A stretch of 64,000 nucleotides of DNA from Pseudomonadota bacterium (GCA_018242505.1 JAFEBU010000017.1:62001-126000); one strand, 5' to 3'; counted from the stretch's first letter, positions 1-8,793 are shown. The notes: generated by a model from the sequence alone, not told the origin. Made by a program: numbers and translations.

Positions 1-2
1 CG

Positions 3-131
3 GTGGACGACGCCATCGCGGCGCGGGCTCAGCGCCGCGCCCATTCGCCCTGGTCCGATCCGCAGCGCCGCGGCCTGCTGCTGCGCGGCGGCCGCCAGCG
101 CGCCGTCACCGCCTCCCTGGTCGGCGCGTAG
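3..131 (+). CDS. C-terminal end of an unidentified protein (partial)
   Basis: An open frame enters from the left edge and ends at TAG 129-131, giving about 42 residues rich in Arg and Ala. It contains no motif I recognise, and the start lies outside the window. Its end faces the end of the minus-strand TPR gene, so the two genes converge. The only support is the open frame and the coding-like GC bias at third positions; the function is unknown. Confidence 0.4.
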   Translation: MDDAIAARAQRRAHSPWSDPQRRGLLLRGGRQRAVTASLVGA

Positions 132-147
132 CGCTACGCCAGACGCT

Positions 148-1446
148 CTATGCGAACCCGGCGACCGGCACCGACGGCTGGCGCTCCGTCTTCTGTGCGG
201 CGACGAGCTTTCGCGCATCGGCGAGGCGGCCCGCCTTGATGTAGGCGGCGATCAGCGTGTTCTGGATCAGGTCGCGCTGCGCGCGGCTGCCGCCGATGCG
301 CACGGTCCCGGCGAGCGCCGGCTGGAGCGAGGCGATCGCGCCGGCCCAGTCGCCCTTGGCAAAAGCCGCAAACCCCTTGGCCAGCCGCGGCACGACCTCG
401 CCCGCAGGCGAGCGGCCCGACGCAACGCGCTCCTCGAGCTCGGCCACGATGCTCGCGGCACGTTCGTTGTCGCCCGCCGCACCGGCCGACAGCGCGCGAT
501 GGACATCGACGAAGGCGACGCCGGCCTTGGGAAACGACGTTTGCACGTAGCCGTTCACCTGCTGCCAGTCCGCAGGCTTGCACGCCTGCCCCGAGAGCTC
601 GGCGCGCCACAGGAACGACGGCGCGTCGGTGGCGACGTTCAGCGCCGGCCCCCAGGCGCCGCCGGGCTGCACCTGCGCCTGGTAGATCTGCCACGCCCGG
701 CCTGCATCGCCCAGCGTCAGCGCGAACATCGCGATGTGCCAGGAGATGTGGCAGTGCATCAGCCCCTCGCGAGCGTAGGTGGGAAGCCACGCGTCGAGAT
801 AGTCGAGCGCGGCGCGATCCTCGCCCTGCTCGTAGAGGACGTGCCCCTTGATGTGCGCGCCATGCGCGTTCTTCGGATTGGTCGCCATGCTGCGCTCGAT
901 CAGGTCGAGCGCCTCGTCGAGACGGCCGACCTCCTCCAGGGCAAACGCATAGACCGACTGGAACCACCAGTCGTCAGCGAGATGCGGCTTCAGTGCCTCG
1001 AGGAACTCGACCTGCTCGGGCTCGCGGCCCTGCCGGCCGCTGAAGCCGATCAGGCCGAACACGCCCGTTGCAGGCGCCGCGACCATGGCGTCGCACGGAT
1101 GATCGGCGAGGTGCGCGCGCGTGGCGGCGAGCGACTCGACGGGCTTGCCCTCGATGGCAAGGCAGAGCGCATTGACGTGGCTCTGCTCGCGCGCCGTGGC
1201 GTCCGGCGCGAGCGTGCGCGCCCTGGCCGCCGATGCACGCGCACCCGCGACATCGGCCATCAAGAATTGCGCCCGCGCCAGCGCGGCGTGACCCAGCGCA
1301 AAGCCGGGATCGGCCTCGACCGCGCGCTTCAGGTGCGCCTTGTCGCCGGTCCATGCCGTCAGGACGCCGTCGCATCCGGCGACATAGGCCTCGCGCGCCT
1401 GTTCGGACGAGGTGCTGATCGAAAGTCCGTATCGGTCCTTGAGCAT
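148..1446 (-). CDS. TTC38-like tetratricopeptide repeat protein
   Basis: The product of about 432 residues resembles the TTC38 family of TPR-fold proteins. It is an all-helical protein with repeated Ala/Leu helix pairs, for example the segments starting HLKRAVEADP and ALDLIERSMATNPKNAHG. The family is found in bacteria and eukaryotes and has no established catalytic activity; a role as a protein-interaction scaffold is inferred from the fold. No signal peptide is visible, so it is probably cytoplasmic. I chose the ATG at 1446; a TTG at 1455 in the same frame is possible. The gene starts only about 18 bases after the terminator of RNA copy A, so it probably has its own start signals or depends on read-through. 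Confidence 0.75.
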   Translation of the reverse strand: MLKDRYGLSISTSSEQAREAYVAGCDGVLTAWTGDKAHLKRAVEADPGFALGHAALARAQFLMADVAGARASAARARTLAPDATAREQSHVNALCLAIEGKPVESLAATRAHLADHPCDAMVAAPATGVFGLIGFSGRQGREPEQVEFLEALKPHLADDWWFQSVYAFALEEVGRLDEALDLIERSMATNPKNAHGAHIKGHVLYEQGEDRAALDYLDAWLPTYAREGLMHCHISWHIAMFALTLGDAGRAWQIYQAQVQPGGAWGPALNVATDAPSFLWRAELSGQACKPADWQQVNGYVQTSFPKAGVAFVDVHRALSAGAAGDNERAASIVAELEERVASGRSPAGEVVPRLAKGFAAFAKGDWAGAIASLQPALAGTVRIGGSRAQRDLIQNTLIAAYIKAGRLADARKLVAAQKTERQPSVPVAGFA

Positions 1447-1463
1447 GAGGCTCAATCAACCGC

Positions 1464-1650
1464 AAAAAAGACCCCGCCGCAACGAGAGTAACGGCGGGGT
1501 CAGTCTCTGCTCTTGCGATTTTGGGGACCCCTTGCATCGCAGGCACTTGCGGCGATCCACACCCAGAAAGTCGCCGCCCGTGCACGTTGCCCGCGCCGCC
1601 CAGGACGGACCAGTGACATCAAGGCCACACGCATGGTCAAAGCTGTGGCC
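1464..1650 (-). ncRNA. Structured intergenic RNA candidate, copy A
   Basis: Read on the minus strand this segment has four parts. First is a hairpin with GGCCAC/GTGGCC arms (1623-1650), followed by a conserved TCACTGG box. Next is a second hairpin with GCGGCGA/TCGCCGC arms (1549-1577). Then comes the conserved string TCGCAAGAGCAGAGACT. It ends in a classic intrinsic terminator: 10-bp arms GACCCCGCCG/CGGCGGGGTC (1470-1501) followed by six U (1464-1469). Copies B and C elsewhere in the window repeat this order. No start or frame is conserved, so it is probably noncoding. The 5' end is approximate. Confidence 0.6.
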
Positions 1651-1709
1651 GCTTCACGTGGTTCCTTTCTACGCTATAGTCATCCAGAAACAGCGACGAG
1701 GAGAGGACG

Positions 1710-1919
1710 ATGAAGCTCAGCGCCAGGAACAAGCTCAAGGGCCGGATCGTCGAGGTGAAGAAGGGCCAGACCACCGCGCATGTACGGATCGATGTCAACG
1801 GCACGATCGTCACCGCCTCGATCACCAACGACGCCGTCGACGAGCTTGGCCTCAGGGTCGGCCAGGAAGGCTATGCCATCATCAAGGCGTCCGACGTGAT
1901 GGTCGGCCTCGACGGTTGA
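1710..1919 (+). CDS. Mop/TOBE-domain molybdate-binding protein
   Basis: This 69-residue protein consists almost entirely of one TOBE (Mop) domain. It begins MKLSARNKLKG, continues with GRIVEVKKG and a VNGTIVTASITNDAV stretch, and ends in AIIKASDVMVG, the signature of single-domain molbindins. These small proteins bind molybdate or tungstate in the cytoplasm as oligomers and are thought to buffer or deliver the oxyanion. A purine-rich GACGAGGAGAGGACG stretch lies just upstream of the ATG. It is followed closely by a TrmO-like gene and a periplasmic binding protein gene on the same strand, probably as one transcript. Confidence 0.88.
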   Translation: MKLSARNKLKGRIVEVKKGQTTAHVRIDVNGTIVTASITNDAVDELGLRVGQEGYAIIKASDVMVGLDG

Positions 1920-1922
1920 CCC

Positions 1923-2468
1923 ATGGTGCGCCTGAACGAGGTGCGTGAGGGCGAACGGGCGGTGCCGCTGCCGGCGCACACCGACGCCGGCGTCTATTTC
2001 ATCGGCACGATCCGCACGCCGTGGAACGATCGCCTCACCTGCCCCCGGCAGGGCCGCGCCGACGGCCCGACCTGCCGCATCGAGGTCGCATCGCCGTGGG
2101 ACCAGGCGCTCGACGGCATCGCCCAGTTCAAACGGCTGGAGGTGCTCTACTGGCTGCACCAGTCGCGCCGCGACCTCATCATGCAAAGCCCGCGCAATGA
2201 CGGCGCGCTGCGCGGCACCTTCTCGCTGCGCACGCCGGTGCGGCCCAACCCGATCGGCACCTCGATCGTCGAGCTGGTCAAGGTCGAGGGGCCGGTGCTG
2301 TTCGTGCGCGGGCTCGATTGCCTCGACGGCACGCCGCTGATCGACGTCAAGCCGGACCGCACCCTGTTCCAGCCGCTGGCGCCGCCGCAGGCGGGCGATT
2401 TCCAGACAGGTGACGTCCAGGCCGGCGATGTCCAGGCGGGTGACGTCCAGGCGGGCGATGCCACATGA
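1923..2468 (+). CDS. trmO: TrmO-like tRNA m6t6A37 methyltransferase family protein
   Basis: The product (181 residues) matches the TsaA/TrmO (UPF0066) family. These SAM-dependent enzymes N6-methylate threonylcarbamoyladenosine at position 37 of tRNA-Thr. Visible signatures are [10 protein letters not shown] near the N-terminus, [15 protein letters not shown] in the core, and [10 protein letters not shown] late in the domain. Many alphaproteobacterial homologues lie beside metal or oxyanion transport genes, so the substrate in this context is less certain than in E. coli. The last 25 or so residues are a repetitive GDVQA tail absent from typical TrmO, encoded by a 15-bp tandem repeat. The stop overlaps the next start by four bases. 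Confidence 0.8.
   Translation: MVRLNEVREGERAVPLPAHTDAGVYFIGTIRTPWNDRLTCPRQGRADGPTCRIEVASPWDQALDGIAQFKRLEVLYWLHQSRRDLIMQSPRNDGALRGTFSLRTPVRPNPIGTSIVELVKVEGPVLFVRGLDCLDGTPLIDVKPDRTLFQPLAPPQAGDFQTGDVQAGDVQAGDVQAGDAT
2388..2462 (+). repeat. 15-bp tandem repeat, five units, in the trmO-like 3' end
   Basis: Five consecutive 15-base units of the form CAGGCGGGCGATGTC, with one to four differences each, encode a repeated QAGDV pentapeptide at the protein C-terminus. The repeat is in frame, so copy-number change would only lengthen or shorten the tail. Confidence 0.85.
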
Positions 2469-3508
2469 ACAGCCTTGGCCGCCGCGCCGTCCTCTCGGGC
2501 CTGCTCGCCGCTTCTGCGTTTGCGCGACCGGCCTCGGCGCAGACGCGCACACTGGTCGATTCGGTTGGACGCAGCGTGCAGGTGCCAGTGCATGTCGGCC
2601 GCGCGATGGCGGCGGGCCCGCCTGCCTCGGTGCTGCTCTATGCGCTCGCGCCCGAGGCGATGCTGGGCTGGGTGCCCGCACCCTCGGACGAGGCCAGGCC
2701 CTTCCTGCTGCCGTCGGTGCGCACCCTTCCGGCGACGCCACGGCTCACCGCGCACGGTGCCTCGCCCGACACCGCAGCGATCGCATCTTTCAAGCCCGAC
2801 GTCATCGTCGACTTCGGATCCGTCGCGGCCGACTACGTCGTACTGGCCGACAAGGTGCAGGCCGGCACGCACGTGCCCTACCTGCTGATCGACGGTGCGC
2901 TCGACAGGCTGCCGGCGGCCCTGCGGCTCGCCGGCGATCTCCTGGGCCATGCCAGGGCCGCCCAGGCGCTGTCGATCTATGCCGAGCAAACGCTCGCCCT
3001 GGTCGAGGCCGTGCTGGCCAGGGTGCCGGCCGAGCGGCGCCGCAAGGTCTATCTCGGCCGCGGTCCCGAGGCGCTGGCGACTGCCGTCGCCGGATCAGGC
3101 CTCACCGAGGTGATCGAGAAGGCGGGCGCGATCAATGTCGCCCAGGGCAAGCCCGGCCGCGGCGGCACCCTCACGGCGACGCTCGACGAGGTGATCGCCT
3201 GGAATCCGGACATCGCCATCGCCTTCGACCGCCCGGCCTGGGAAGCGATGAGCACCCGGCCCGACTGGAAGAAGCTGCCGGCCGTGGCGCAGGGTCGACT
3301 CTACGCCGCGCCGACGCTGCCCTGGGGCTGGCTGGGCGAGCCGCCGTCGATCAACCGGCTGATCGGGCTGCGCTGGATGCTGCAGCTCCTCTATCCCGAC
3401 CGGGCGAAGCTCGACATCCGCCGCGAAGCCCGCGATTTCCACGCCCTCTTCTATGGCGTCGCCCCGACCGATCCGGACCTCGACCGCCTGCTCGCCCACG
3501 TGCTGTAG
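2465..3508 (+). CDS. Periplasmic metal/oxyanion ABC substrate-binding protein (class III, TroA/BtuF-like)
   Basis: The 347-residue protein has an N-terminal signal with a twin arginine (LGRRAVLSG) and an Ala-rich segment ending ASAQ, so export is likely. The mature part has the layout of class III binding proteins: an N-lobe with [10 protein letters not shown], a central long helix around [10 protein letters not shown], and a C-lobe with [10 protein letters not shown] and [13 protein letters not shown]. Such proteins bind iron complexes, cobalamin or, in MolA, molybdate or tungstate. The Mop gene two positions upstream makes molybdate or tungstate the best guess. No permease or ATPase gene follows, so it is an orphan here. 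The ATGA overlap with the preceding gene indicates translational coupling. Confidence 0.8.
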   Translation: MNSLGRRAVLSGLLAASAFARPASAQTRTLVDSVGRSVQVPVHVGRAMAAGPPASVLLYALAPEAMLGWVPAPSDEARPFLLPSVRTLPATPRLTAHGASPDTAAIASFKPDVIVDFGSVAADYVVLADKVQAGTHVPYLLIDGALDRLPAALRLAGDLLGHARAAQALSIYAEQTLALVEAVLARVPAERRRKVYLGRGPEALATAVAGSGLTEVIEKAGAINVAQGKPGRGGTLTATLDEVIAWNPDIAIAFDRPAWEAMSTRPDWKKLPAVAQGRLYAAPTLPWGWLGEPPSINRLIGLRWMLQLLYPDRAKLDIRREARDFHALFYGVAPTDPDLDRLLAHVL

Positions 3509-3513
3509 CGCGC

Positions 3514-3687
3514 AAAAAATCCCCGCCGCACGAGGGAGCGGCGGGGCAGTCTTTGCTCTTATCGAGGGACTTGATCGAAAGCACGGCGGCAGTCGCATAC
3601 TGAAAACCTGCCGCACGATGAGGATGCGCGCACACCTCGCGCCCGGCCAGTGACCAGCCGGCCACGCGCGCGGTCAAAGCTGTGGCC
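3514..3687 (-). ncRNA. Structured intergenic RNA candidate, copy B
   Basis: This is the second copy of the element, on the minus strand between two converging genes. The 5' hairpin (3660-3687) keeps GGCCAC/GTGGCC arms and the identical loop-side string CAGCTTTGACC. The box GGTCACTGGCC follows, then a middle hairpin with GCGGCAG/CTGCCGC arms (3586-3614), which differ from copy A on both sides of the stem. The string AAGAGCAAAGACTG leads into a terminator with CCCCGCCG/CGGCGGGG arms (3521-3546) and a U run (3514-3519). Because no minus-strand gene follows, it cannot be a leader or riboswitch of a downstream gene; it looks like a stand-alone small RNA. Confidence 0.6.
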
Positions 3688-3798
3688 GTTCCTGTTCGAA
3701 AGGTGCGCTGTGGGATCCGTCCCGACCAGATAATCGGGGGCGGCGTCGAGGAGGCGTTTGACGTCGGAATGGGTCACATCCGAAAGAGATTGGGGCAC

Positions 3799-4725
3799 CT
3801 AACTGCGGGCTGACGTGCGATCTGCCTCATCGATAATCCAACTGGTAAATCGGCCGACGCGCTTGTCGCCCGTCAGCACGGCTTGCCATCGGACGAAATG
3901 TGCTTTGCTGGACGGCATGTCCCATTTGGGGGGCAGCACCCGGCACAATCTCCGCTCAGCCACGGCGTCGTGAACGAGAAGAGAGCGCGCGAGAACAACG
4001 CCTGCGCCCTCGAGTGCGGCGGCGAGAGCCAGACTGAGCGTGTCGAAGCGCATCGCCACCGGCGCCGACGTTTCAATCCCCAACCGCTCGAACCATACCG
4101 GCCAGGACCACTCCGCACCGTCATTTCGGCCGGCTGGCCCCTTATGGATGATCGGCAGGTTGATGAGCGTCATCGGGTTCGGTAGCGGCCTCCCCCGTGG
4201 AACAAGGCGTGGCGCAGCGACCGGGAAGACGTACTCATTGAAGAGCAGGCGCTGCGTGGAATTCGGTCGCGCAGCGGACTTTGGTTGCCACAGGATCAGA
4301 ACATCGATGTCCGCCGCGCGCGCCTGCGCGTCGCTCTCGGTGACGACCAGTTCGAGACCGATGTCCGGATTCAACGCCGAGAAGCCCGGCAAACGGCGCA
4401 CGAGCCAATACTGCGCCAGTGCCGCCCCGACGCCGACTTTCAGGATCGCGGGCTTTGCCGCAGCCCTGGATCTCGCTCGCAGCCCCGCCATGTCATCGAG
4501 CAGCTTGCCGATATCCCCCAGCAGCGAGATGCCGGCCGGCGTCGGGGACAACCCGGTTCCCGTGCGATTGAACAATAGCGCGCCGACAAAAGTTTCGAGC
4601 TTCTTCAGGCGGTGACTGATCGCACTCTGCGTAATGCGGAGTTCATTGGCTGCGAGCGTCATGCTGCGGTGGCGGGCCGCTGCTTCAAACGCGACGAGAC
4701 CGTCAAAGGGCGGCAGGGTACGCAT
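3799..4725 (-). CDS. LysR-family transcriptional regulator (GcvA-like subgroup)
   Basis: The product (about 308 residues) has the N-terminal winged helix of LysR regulators: FDGLVAFEAAARHRS, then LRITQSAISHRLKKLE as the recognition helix region. A type 2 periplasmic-binding-protein-like effector domain follows from about residue 85. The opening RTLPPFDGL is typical of the GcvA-like subgroup. The ATG at 4725 was preferred over one at 4749 because the earlier one lies inside a perfect palindrome that is probably the operator. The gene is divergent from a drug-efflux-type MFS gene, so it most likely controls that gene and itself. Confidence 0.9.
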   Translation of the reverse strand: MRTLPPFDGLVAFEAAARHRSMTLAANELRITQSAISHRLKKLETFVGALLFNRTGTGLSPTPAGISLLGDIGKLLDDMAGLRARSRAAAKPAILKVGVGAALAQYWLVRRLPGFSALNPDIGLELVVTESDAQARAADIDVLILWQPKSAARPNSTQRLLFNEYVFPVAAPRLVPRGRPLPNPMTLINLPIIHKGPAGRNDGAEWSWPVWFERLGIETSAPVAMRFDTLSLALAAALEGAGVVLARSLLVHDAVAERRLCRVLPPKWDMPSSKAHFVRWQAVLTGDKRVGRFTSWIIDEADRTSARS

Positions 4726-4728
4726 GAT

Positions 4729-4755
4729 GTCAGTATGAAGGAAATTCATACTGAC
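4729..4755. promoter_or_regulatory. Perfect 11-bp inverted repeat, probable LysR operator
   Basis: GTCAGTATGAA and its exact complement TTCATACTGAC are separated by five bases in the short divergent intergenic region. The palindrome starts four bases upstream of the LysR start codon and lies about 50 bases before the MFS start. Position and symmetry fit the autoregulatory site of a LysR protein. Confidence 0.65.
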
Positions 4756-4803
4756 GTGAACAGATCACGTCGCTTAGCTGTCGCGCCATCTCCCTCGATC
4801 CCA

Positions 4804-6216
4804 ATGGGCGTTCGCATGCCGGCAAGCCAGCCTCAGACCGCATCTATTGAAGCCGTCCCGCCAATATCCATGTGGCCGGCCCTTGCCTTGGGCATGGCGG
4901 CATTCCTGACCAATTTCGATGTCACCGCCGTCATCGTGGCATTGCCAATGATCGCACGCGAGCTGCGGCTCGGCGTCGCCGACTATGCGTGGGTCATGGA
5001 CGCCTACAGCCTCGCGTTCACAGGCTCGCTGCTGGTCGCCGGGGCGCTGTCCGACCGCTATGGACGACGAAAGGCGATGCTTCTGGGCAATCTCGTTCTC
5101 GCGGCGGCATCCGTTGGGTGCGGACTGGCATGGGACGGATTATCTCTATCGCTTGCCCGCGCCGTTCAGGGAATTGCGGGAGCATTTATCGTCACCGGCG
5201 GCATTGCCTTGATCGCCACGACCTATCCGCAGGCGGAATCGCGGACGCGCGCCTTTTCCTGGCTCGGCGTCATGTCCGGAATTGCGATGGCGTTGGGGCC
5301 AACGCTCGGTGGCGTGGTTTCGTCCTGGTTCGGATGGCGTTGGATATTTCTGGCGAACATTCCAGCCTGTGCGCTCGTTGCGTGGGGTGTCCCCCGGCTT
5401 GTCGACGAAGCCCGCGAGACCATCCAGCGGCCTGTCGACATCGTCGGAACGACCCTTCTTACAGGCGCTCTCTTCATCCTGATCGAAGCCCTGCTGCATG
5501 CCCGATCCGCGCCGACGGTGCTGTCGGTGGGGTGTGGCTTAGCGGCCTTGCTACTCGTTACCTTTGTCATCCAGCAAAGAAGGCGTACCCAGCCCATCTT
5601 CGATCCGACTGTCTTCCTGCGGCCGGCGATGATCGGGATCGCCCTGCTTCTCGCCTCGGTATCCATCGGGTACTGGGCCTTGCTCGTCTATCTGCCGCCA
5701 TTCCTCACTGCAGCCTTTGGTCTGAGCGCCGACATGGGCGGCATTGCAATGCTCGCAGCAACAGTTCCCATGCTGTTCGTTCCACCCCTTGGCGGCAAAA
5801 GCGTCACCACGCTCGGATGGCGATGGCATTTCGCATTGGCCCTCACGATCATGACCGTAGGGAGCGCGGTCTTTGTCGCCGCACTGGCCTCAAGCAGCCA
5901 ACCCCAGCCATGGCTGGTCGTGGGAGCAATGATACTGAGTGGTATCGGCGCCGCTCTCGCGCACCCTCAACTCTCCGGTGCCGTCATCGCCTTGGTCCCA
6001 GCCGAGCAGGCTGGCATGGCATCGGCGGTCACCATCATCATGCGACAAGCGGGCTTCGCAATCGGCATTGCAGTGCTGGGAGCCTTGCTCAGCACCACGG
6101 AGCAGGCCGCTGCCTACCGCGTGCTCTTTGAGTGCACGACCGTGGCCTGCGGACTTGGTGCATTGGCCGCCATCACGTTGCTGCGACCGAAGTCCCACGA
6201 CACCGGATGCAGTTGA
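4804..6216 (+). CDS. MFS efflux transporter, DHA2 (14-TM) family
   Basis: The 470-residue protein is a drug:H+ antiporter of the major facilitator superfamily. After a short cytoplasmic N-terminus it shows FLTNFDVTAVIVALP and AYSLAFTGSLLVAGALSDRYGRRK, which are motif A and the D1 motif of DHA2 proteins of the SmvA/QacA kind. About 14 hydrophobic helices follow. The start is uncertain: ATG 4804 is used here, but ATG 4816 and GTG 4756 are in frame. The divergent LysR gene and the shared palindrome suggest induction by a LysR effector. The substrate cannot be told from the sequence. Confidence 0.88.
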   Translation: MGVRMPASQPQTASIEAVPPISMWPALALGMAAFLTNFDVTAVIVALPMIARELRLGVADYAWVMDAYSLAFTGSLLVAGALSDRYGRRKAMLLGNLVLAAASVGCGLAWDGLSLSLARAVQGIAGAFIVTGGIALIATTYPQAESRTRAFSWLGVMSGIAMALGPTLGGVVSSWFGWRWIFLANIPACALVAWGVPRLVDEARETIQRPVDIVGTTLLTGALFILIEALLHARSAPTVLSVGCGLAALLLVTFVIQQRRRTQPIFDPTVFLRPAMIGIALLLASVSIGYWALLVYLPPFLTAAFGLSADMGGIAMLAATVPMLFVPPLGGKSVTTLGWRWHFALALTIMTVGSAVFVAALASSSQPQPWLVVGAMILSGIGAALAHPQLSGAVIALVPAEQAGMASAVTIIMRQAGFAIGIAVLGALLSTTEQAAAYRVLFECTTVACGLGALAAITLLRPKSHDTGCS

Positions 6217-6363
6217 AACCGGATCGACGTGGCGCTCGTGGTCGACGCGCCCGAACTACCCGATTGCCATAGCCGGCCGATCTGGACCGAACTGCTTTGG
6301 CCGCGAAGTGCCTCCGTGGCGGTCACGCTTGTGCTAGGTTTGGAGCCTGCGATGGAGACAGCC

Positions 6364-6630
6364 ATGGACCGGCAAACGTTCGAAGCTGAACTGAAGCGCG
6401 AAGGCTACGATGTGCTGACCAGCACGACCGCAGCCGCGAAGGTCAATCCCGAGCACAGCCATCCGTTCGACGTGAAGGCGCTGGTGCTGAAGGGCGCGAT
6501 CACGCTCACCTGCAACGGCAGGAGCGAGACCTTCAAGCCCGGCGAGACCTTCAGCCTGGCGCGCGGCTGCCTGCACTACGAGAGCTACGACACTGGCGGT
6601 GCGGTGATCCTGGTTGGCCGCAAGATGTGA
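6364..6630 (+). CDS. Small cupin-domain protein
   Basis: The 88-residue product is a single cupin barrel. It shows HSHPFDVKALVLKG, carrying the first conserved His pair and Lys/Glu-type motif, and a second motif around FKPGETFSLARGCLHYE. Single-domain cupins of this size bind a metal and serve as isomerases, dioxygenase-like enzymes or sensors; no specific function can be given. The ATG at 6364 has a GGAGA seven bases upstream; the ATG at 6352 is an alternative. An open frame runs further upstream but without coding character. Confidence 0.75.
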   Translation: MDRQTFEAELKREGYDVLTSTTAAAKVNPEHSHPFDVKALVLKGAITLTCNGRSETFKPGETFSLARGCLHYESYDTGGAVILVGRKM

Positions 6631-6681
6631 GGTCCGGAGAGTCCTCTCCCCTCGCTTTGGCGGAGAGGCGGATCGTGTGCG

Positions 6682-6996
6682 CTATCGGGCCATGCCGGCG
6701 TGAGCGTGCATCGGCACGGCAACGCGGCCCTTGAGGCGCTTGCCCTTGTCCCACAGGAAGCCGGTGAAGGCGCCGATGTCGCGCCGCGCGCCGGTGCGTG
6801 CGCAATAGTCGGCGAACTCGGCCGCCGTCACCTCGACCAGCCGCACCTCGTGTCGACGCGAGACCAACCGCTCGATCTCGCGCGCCTGATGCGCGCGCCA
6901 TTGCTCGTAGGCCTCGGCCGGATAGAGCTCGATCAGGCGCTGCAGCTCGCGATGCTCTGCGGCGTCCTGGATATCGGCAAGATAACGCGTCGTCAT
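6682..6996 (-). CDS. Hypothetical protein, helical and charged (104 aa)
   Basis: The product opens MTTRYLADIQDAAEHREL and is rich in Arg, Glu and Ala helices (LIELYPAEAYEQWRAHQAREIERL). It then has a short beta-like stretch EVRLVEVTAAEFADYC and a C-terminus with GAFTGFLWDKGKRLKGR. No known motif is recognised. The ATG at 6996 is preferred because AAGGGCG lies eight bases upstream; a start at 7032 would add twelve residues of less coding-like sequence. It converges with the cupin gene. Confidence 0.6.
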   Translation of the reverse strand: MTTRYLADIQDAAEHRELQRLIELYPAEAYEQWRAHQAREIERLVSRRHEVRLVEVTAAEFADYCARTGARRDIGAFTGFLWDKGKRLKGRVAVPMHAHAGMAR

Positions 6997-7171
6997 GATG
7001 CGCCCTTCGACCTGACAACACACAATTTGCAATGATACGACAGATTCTCAAGGAATTCGCCTAAGCCGCTGATCCGGACGCACTTTTATCACGGCTCTGT
7101 TGCCCGCAGGCCACAACAAGCCCACCGCTTGGCCACACCGGACGGGCCGGCGTTCGGGCACTCTTGCCGAC

Positions 7172-7354
7172 ATGACCGATGCCAGACTCGAAGTGAGTTC
7201 GCCGCGCCCCCTGGGCGATGGCCGTTTCCTGTTCGCGGTGCTCGACGAGCACGGGACGGCACTCGCGACCGTCGTCTGCGCCGACAAGCCGACCTGCGAC
7301 GCCCGCATTGCCGACCTCCGCAGCCTGATCGCGTCGGGTGGCCGCCTCCACTGA
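7172..7354 (+). CDS. Hypothetical small protein (60 aa)
   Basis: The sequence reads MTDARLEVSSPRPL and then GDGRFLFAVLDEHGT, ATVVCADKPTCD and ARIADLRSLIASGG. It has the pattern of a small alpha/beta protein. No ribosome binding site stands out, and the family is not recognised. Evidence is limited to composition and codon bias. Confidence 0.4.
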   Translation: MTDARLEVSSPRPLGDGRFLFAVLDEHGTALATVVCADKPTCDARIADLRSLIASGGRLH

Positions 7355-7517
7355 AGTATCCCGGGCTTTCCGGTTACGGATGAGAATCAGACATGCAATC
7401 GACCACAGCGTTCCGTCATGCACCGGGTCCGGACCGGCGGCTTCATCCTTTTGCAACGTCCGGCCGCTACGCTGGCAAACCTCGAAACCCCACCGTTCGC
7501 GTTTCCGGGAGAGCGCC

Positions 7518-7682
7518 ATGACGATGCTCGTCTTCAAGGTGCTGTGCTATGGGGCCGTCGCCCTCATCGCCGCCGGCCTGCCGGCGCTGGAAGCGTTCCT
7601 GAACCGGAAATACCCGCTCACACCTGAGCAGGAAGAGCGACGCCGGTTGGCGATCGCGGCGAGTCGCCGGGCAACCGCCTGA
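7518..7682 (+). CDS. Small single-pass membrane protein (54 aa)
   Basis: One hydrophobic helix (VFKVLCYGAVALIAAGLPALEAFL) is followed by a basic and acidic tail (NRKYPLTPEQEERRRLAIAA). A GGGAGAG stretch lies just before the ATG. It resembles short inner-membrane proteins of unknown role; no family assignment is made. Confidence 0.45.
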   Translation: MTMLVFKVLCYGAVALIAAGLPALEAFLNRKYPLTPEQEERRRLAIAASRRATA

Positions 7683-7800
7683 GCGGTTTTCTTCCGGCGA
7701 CGTGTCGATTTGTTGCCGGTCGATGACACTCGTGCCACCCTGACAGGGTCCGGCCCATCGCTCTCGACGGGCGCGGGCCACGACTTGCGGGGGAAGCCGC

Positions 7801-8793
7801 ATGAGGCGACGGCGTCTGATCGCATCCATCGCTGCGTCGGCGTTTGCGCAAGCTATCGGTTCGACCGCGCGGAGCGAGCCGGCTTCGGGCCGCCCGCGTG
7901 TCGTTTGGCTCGGCGCCCGCGGCGTCGCTTCCACCGATCCGCGCCAGCTCGACAGCCTGCGCCAGGGCCTTGCGGCAAACGGGTGGGTCGATGGCGAGAC
8001 GTTCGACCTGCAGGAGTCGTGGGCCGAGGACAGCGTCGAGCGCCTGCAGACGCTCTGTACCGCGATCGCCGAGGCGGGAACCGGCATCGACGTCGTCGTG
8101 ACCGCCGGCGCGCAACCGGCGAGAGCGCTGCTGGCGGCCGGTGGCGCGCAGCCCATCGTGATCGCGGCCGTATACGACGCGGTGGGCGCGGGGCTGGTGA
8201 AGAGCCTCGACCATCCCGACGGGCGCATCACCGGGCTTTCGATCTCGACCGTGGACCTCGAGACGCGGCGCGTCGCACTCCTGAAGGAGCTCGTGCCGTC
8301 GCTCGCGCGCGTGCTGGTGCTGCACGATCCGGCGACGGCGAACGAGGGGCTGGCCGCCGCCCGGCGCGCGGCCGATGCGCTCGACATCGAGGCGCTGGTG
8401 ATCGAAGCGACGGATCCCGCAGCCTTCGGCCCGATCTTCGCCGCCGCGGCCGCTGACGGCGTCGACGGTGCGTCGATCATGGCCTCTCCCTTCTTCGACC
8501 ATCACCGCGCGGCGCTGATCGCGCTCGCCGCCCGCCACCGGCTGCCGGCGATCTGGGAGCGTGCGATCTGGGTGCACGAAGGCGGCCTCTCCTCCTACCG
8601 TCCGAGCCTGCCCGACCTCTACCGCCGCGCCGCCGGCTATGTCGCGCGGCTGCTTGCCGGTGCAACACCCGCCGACCTGCCGATCCAGCCGCCGACCCGG
8701 TTCGAGCTCGTCCTCAATCGCAGCACGGCTGCCGCCCTCGACCTTGCCCTGCCGCCCGGCCTCCTCGCCCGCGCCGACGAGGTGGTGGAATAG
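7801..8793 (+). CDS. ABC_sub_bind (DUF534)-type substrate-binding protein
   Basis: The 330-residue protein has a signal sequence (RRRRLIASIAASAFAQAIG) and the two-lobed layout of the ABC_sub_bind family (PF04392). Segments include RVVWLGARG, LRQGLAANGWVDGE, IDVVVTAGAQPARAL, GRITGLSISTVDLETRR and ASPFFDHHRAALIALAARHRLPAIW. Relatives are abundant in rhizobial and Rhodospirillales genomes, where ligands are mostly unknown (TrpX binds tryptophan). It has no neighbouring permease or ATPase gene, so it is either an orphan or works with a transporter encoded elsewhere. Confidence 0.85.
   Translation: MRRRRLIASIAASAFAQAIGSTARSEPASGRPRVVWLGARGVASTDPRQLDSLRQGLAANGWVDGETFDLQESWAEDSVERLQTLCTAIAEAGTGIDVVVTAGAQPARALLAAGGAQPIVIAAVYDAVGAGLVKSLDHPDGRITGLSISTVDLETRRVALLKELVPSLARVLVLHDPATANEGLAAARRAADALDIEALVIEATDPAAFGPIFAAAAADGVDGASIMASPFFDHHRAALIALAARHRLPAIWERAIWVHEGGLSSYRPSLPDLYRRAAGYVARLLAGATPADLPIQPPTRFELVLNRSTAAALDLALPPGLLARADEVVE

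Noticed and set aside
1464..1650. Riboswitch or attenuator for the TPR gene
   Set aside because: Copies B and C of the same element have no minus-strand gene behind the terminator, so a cis-regulatory role cannot be general.
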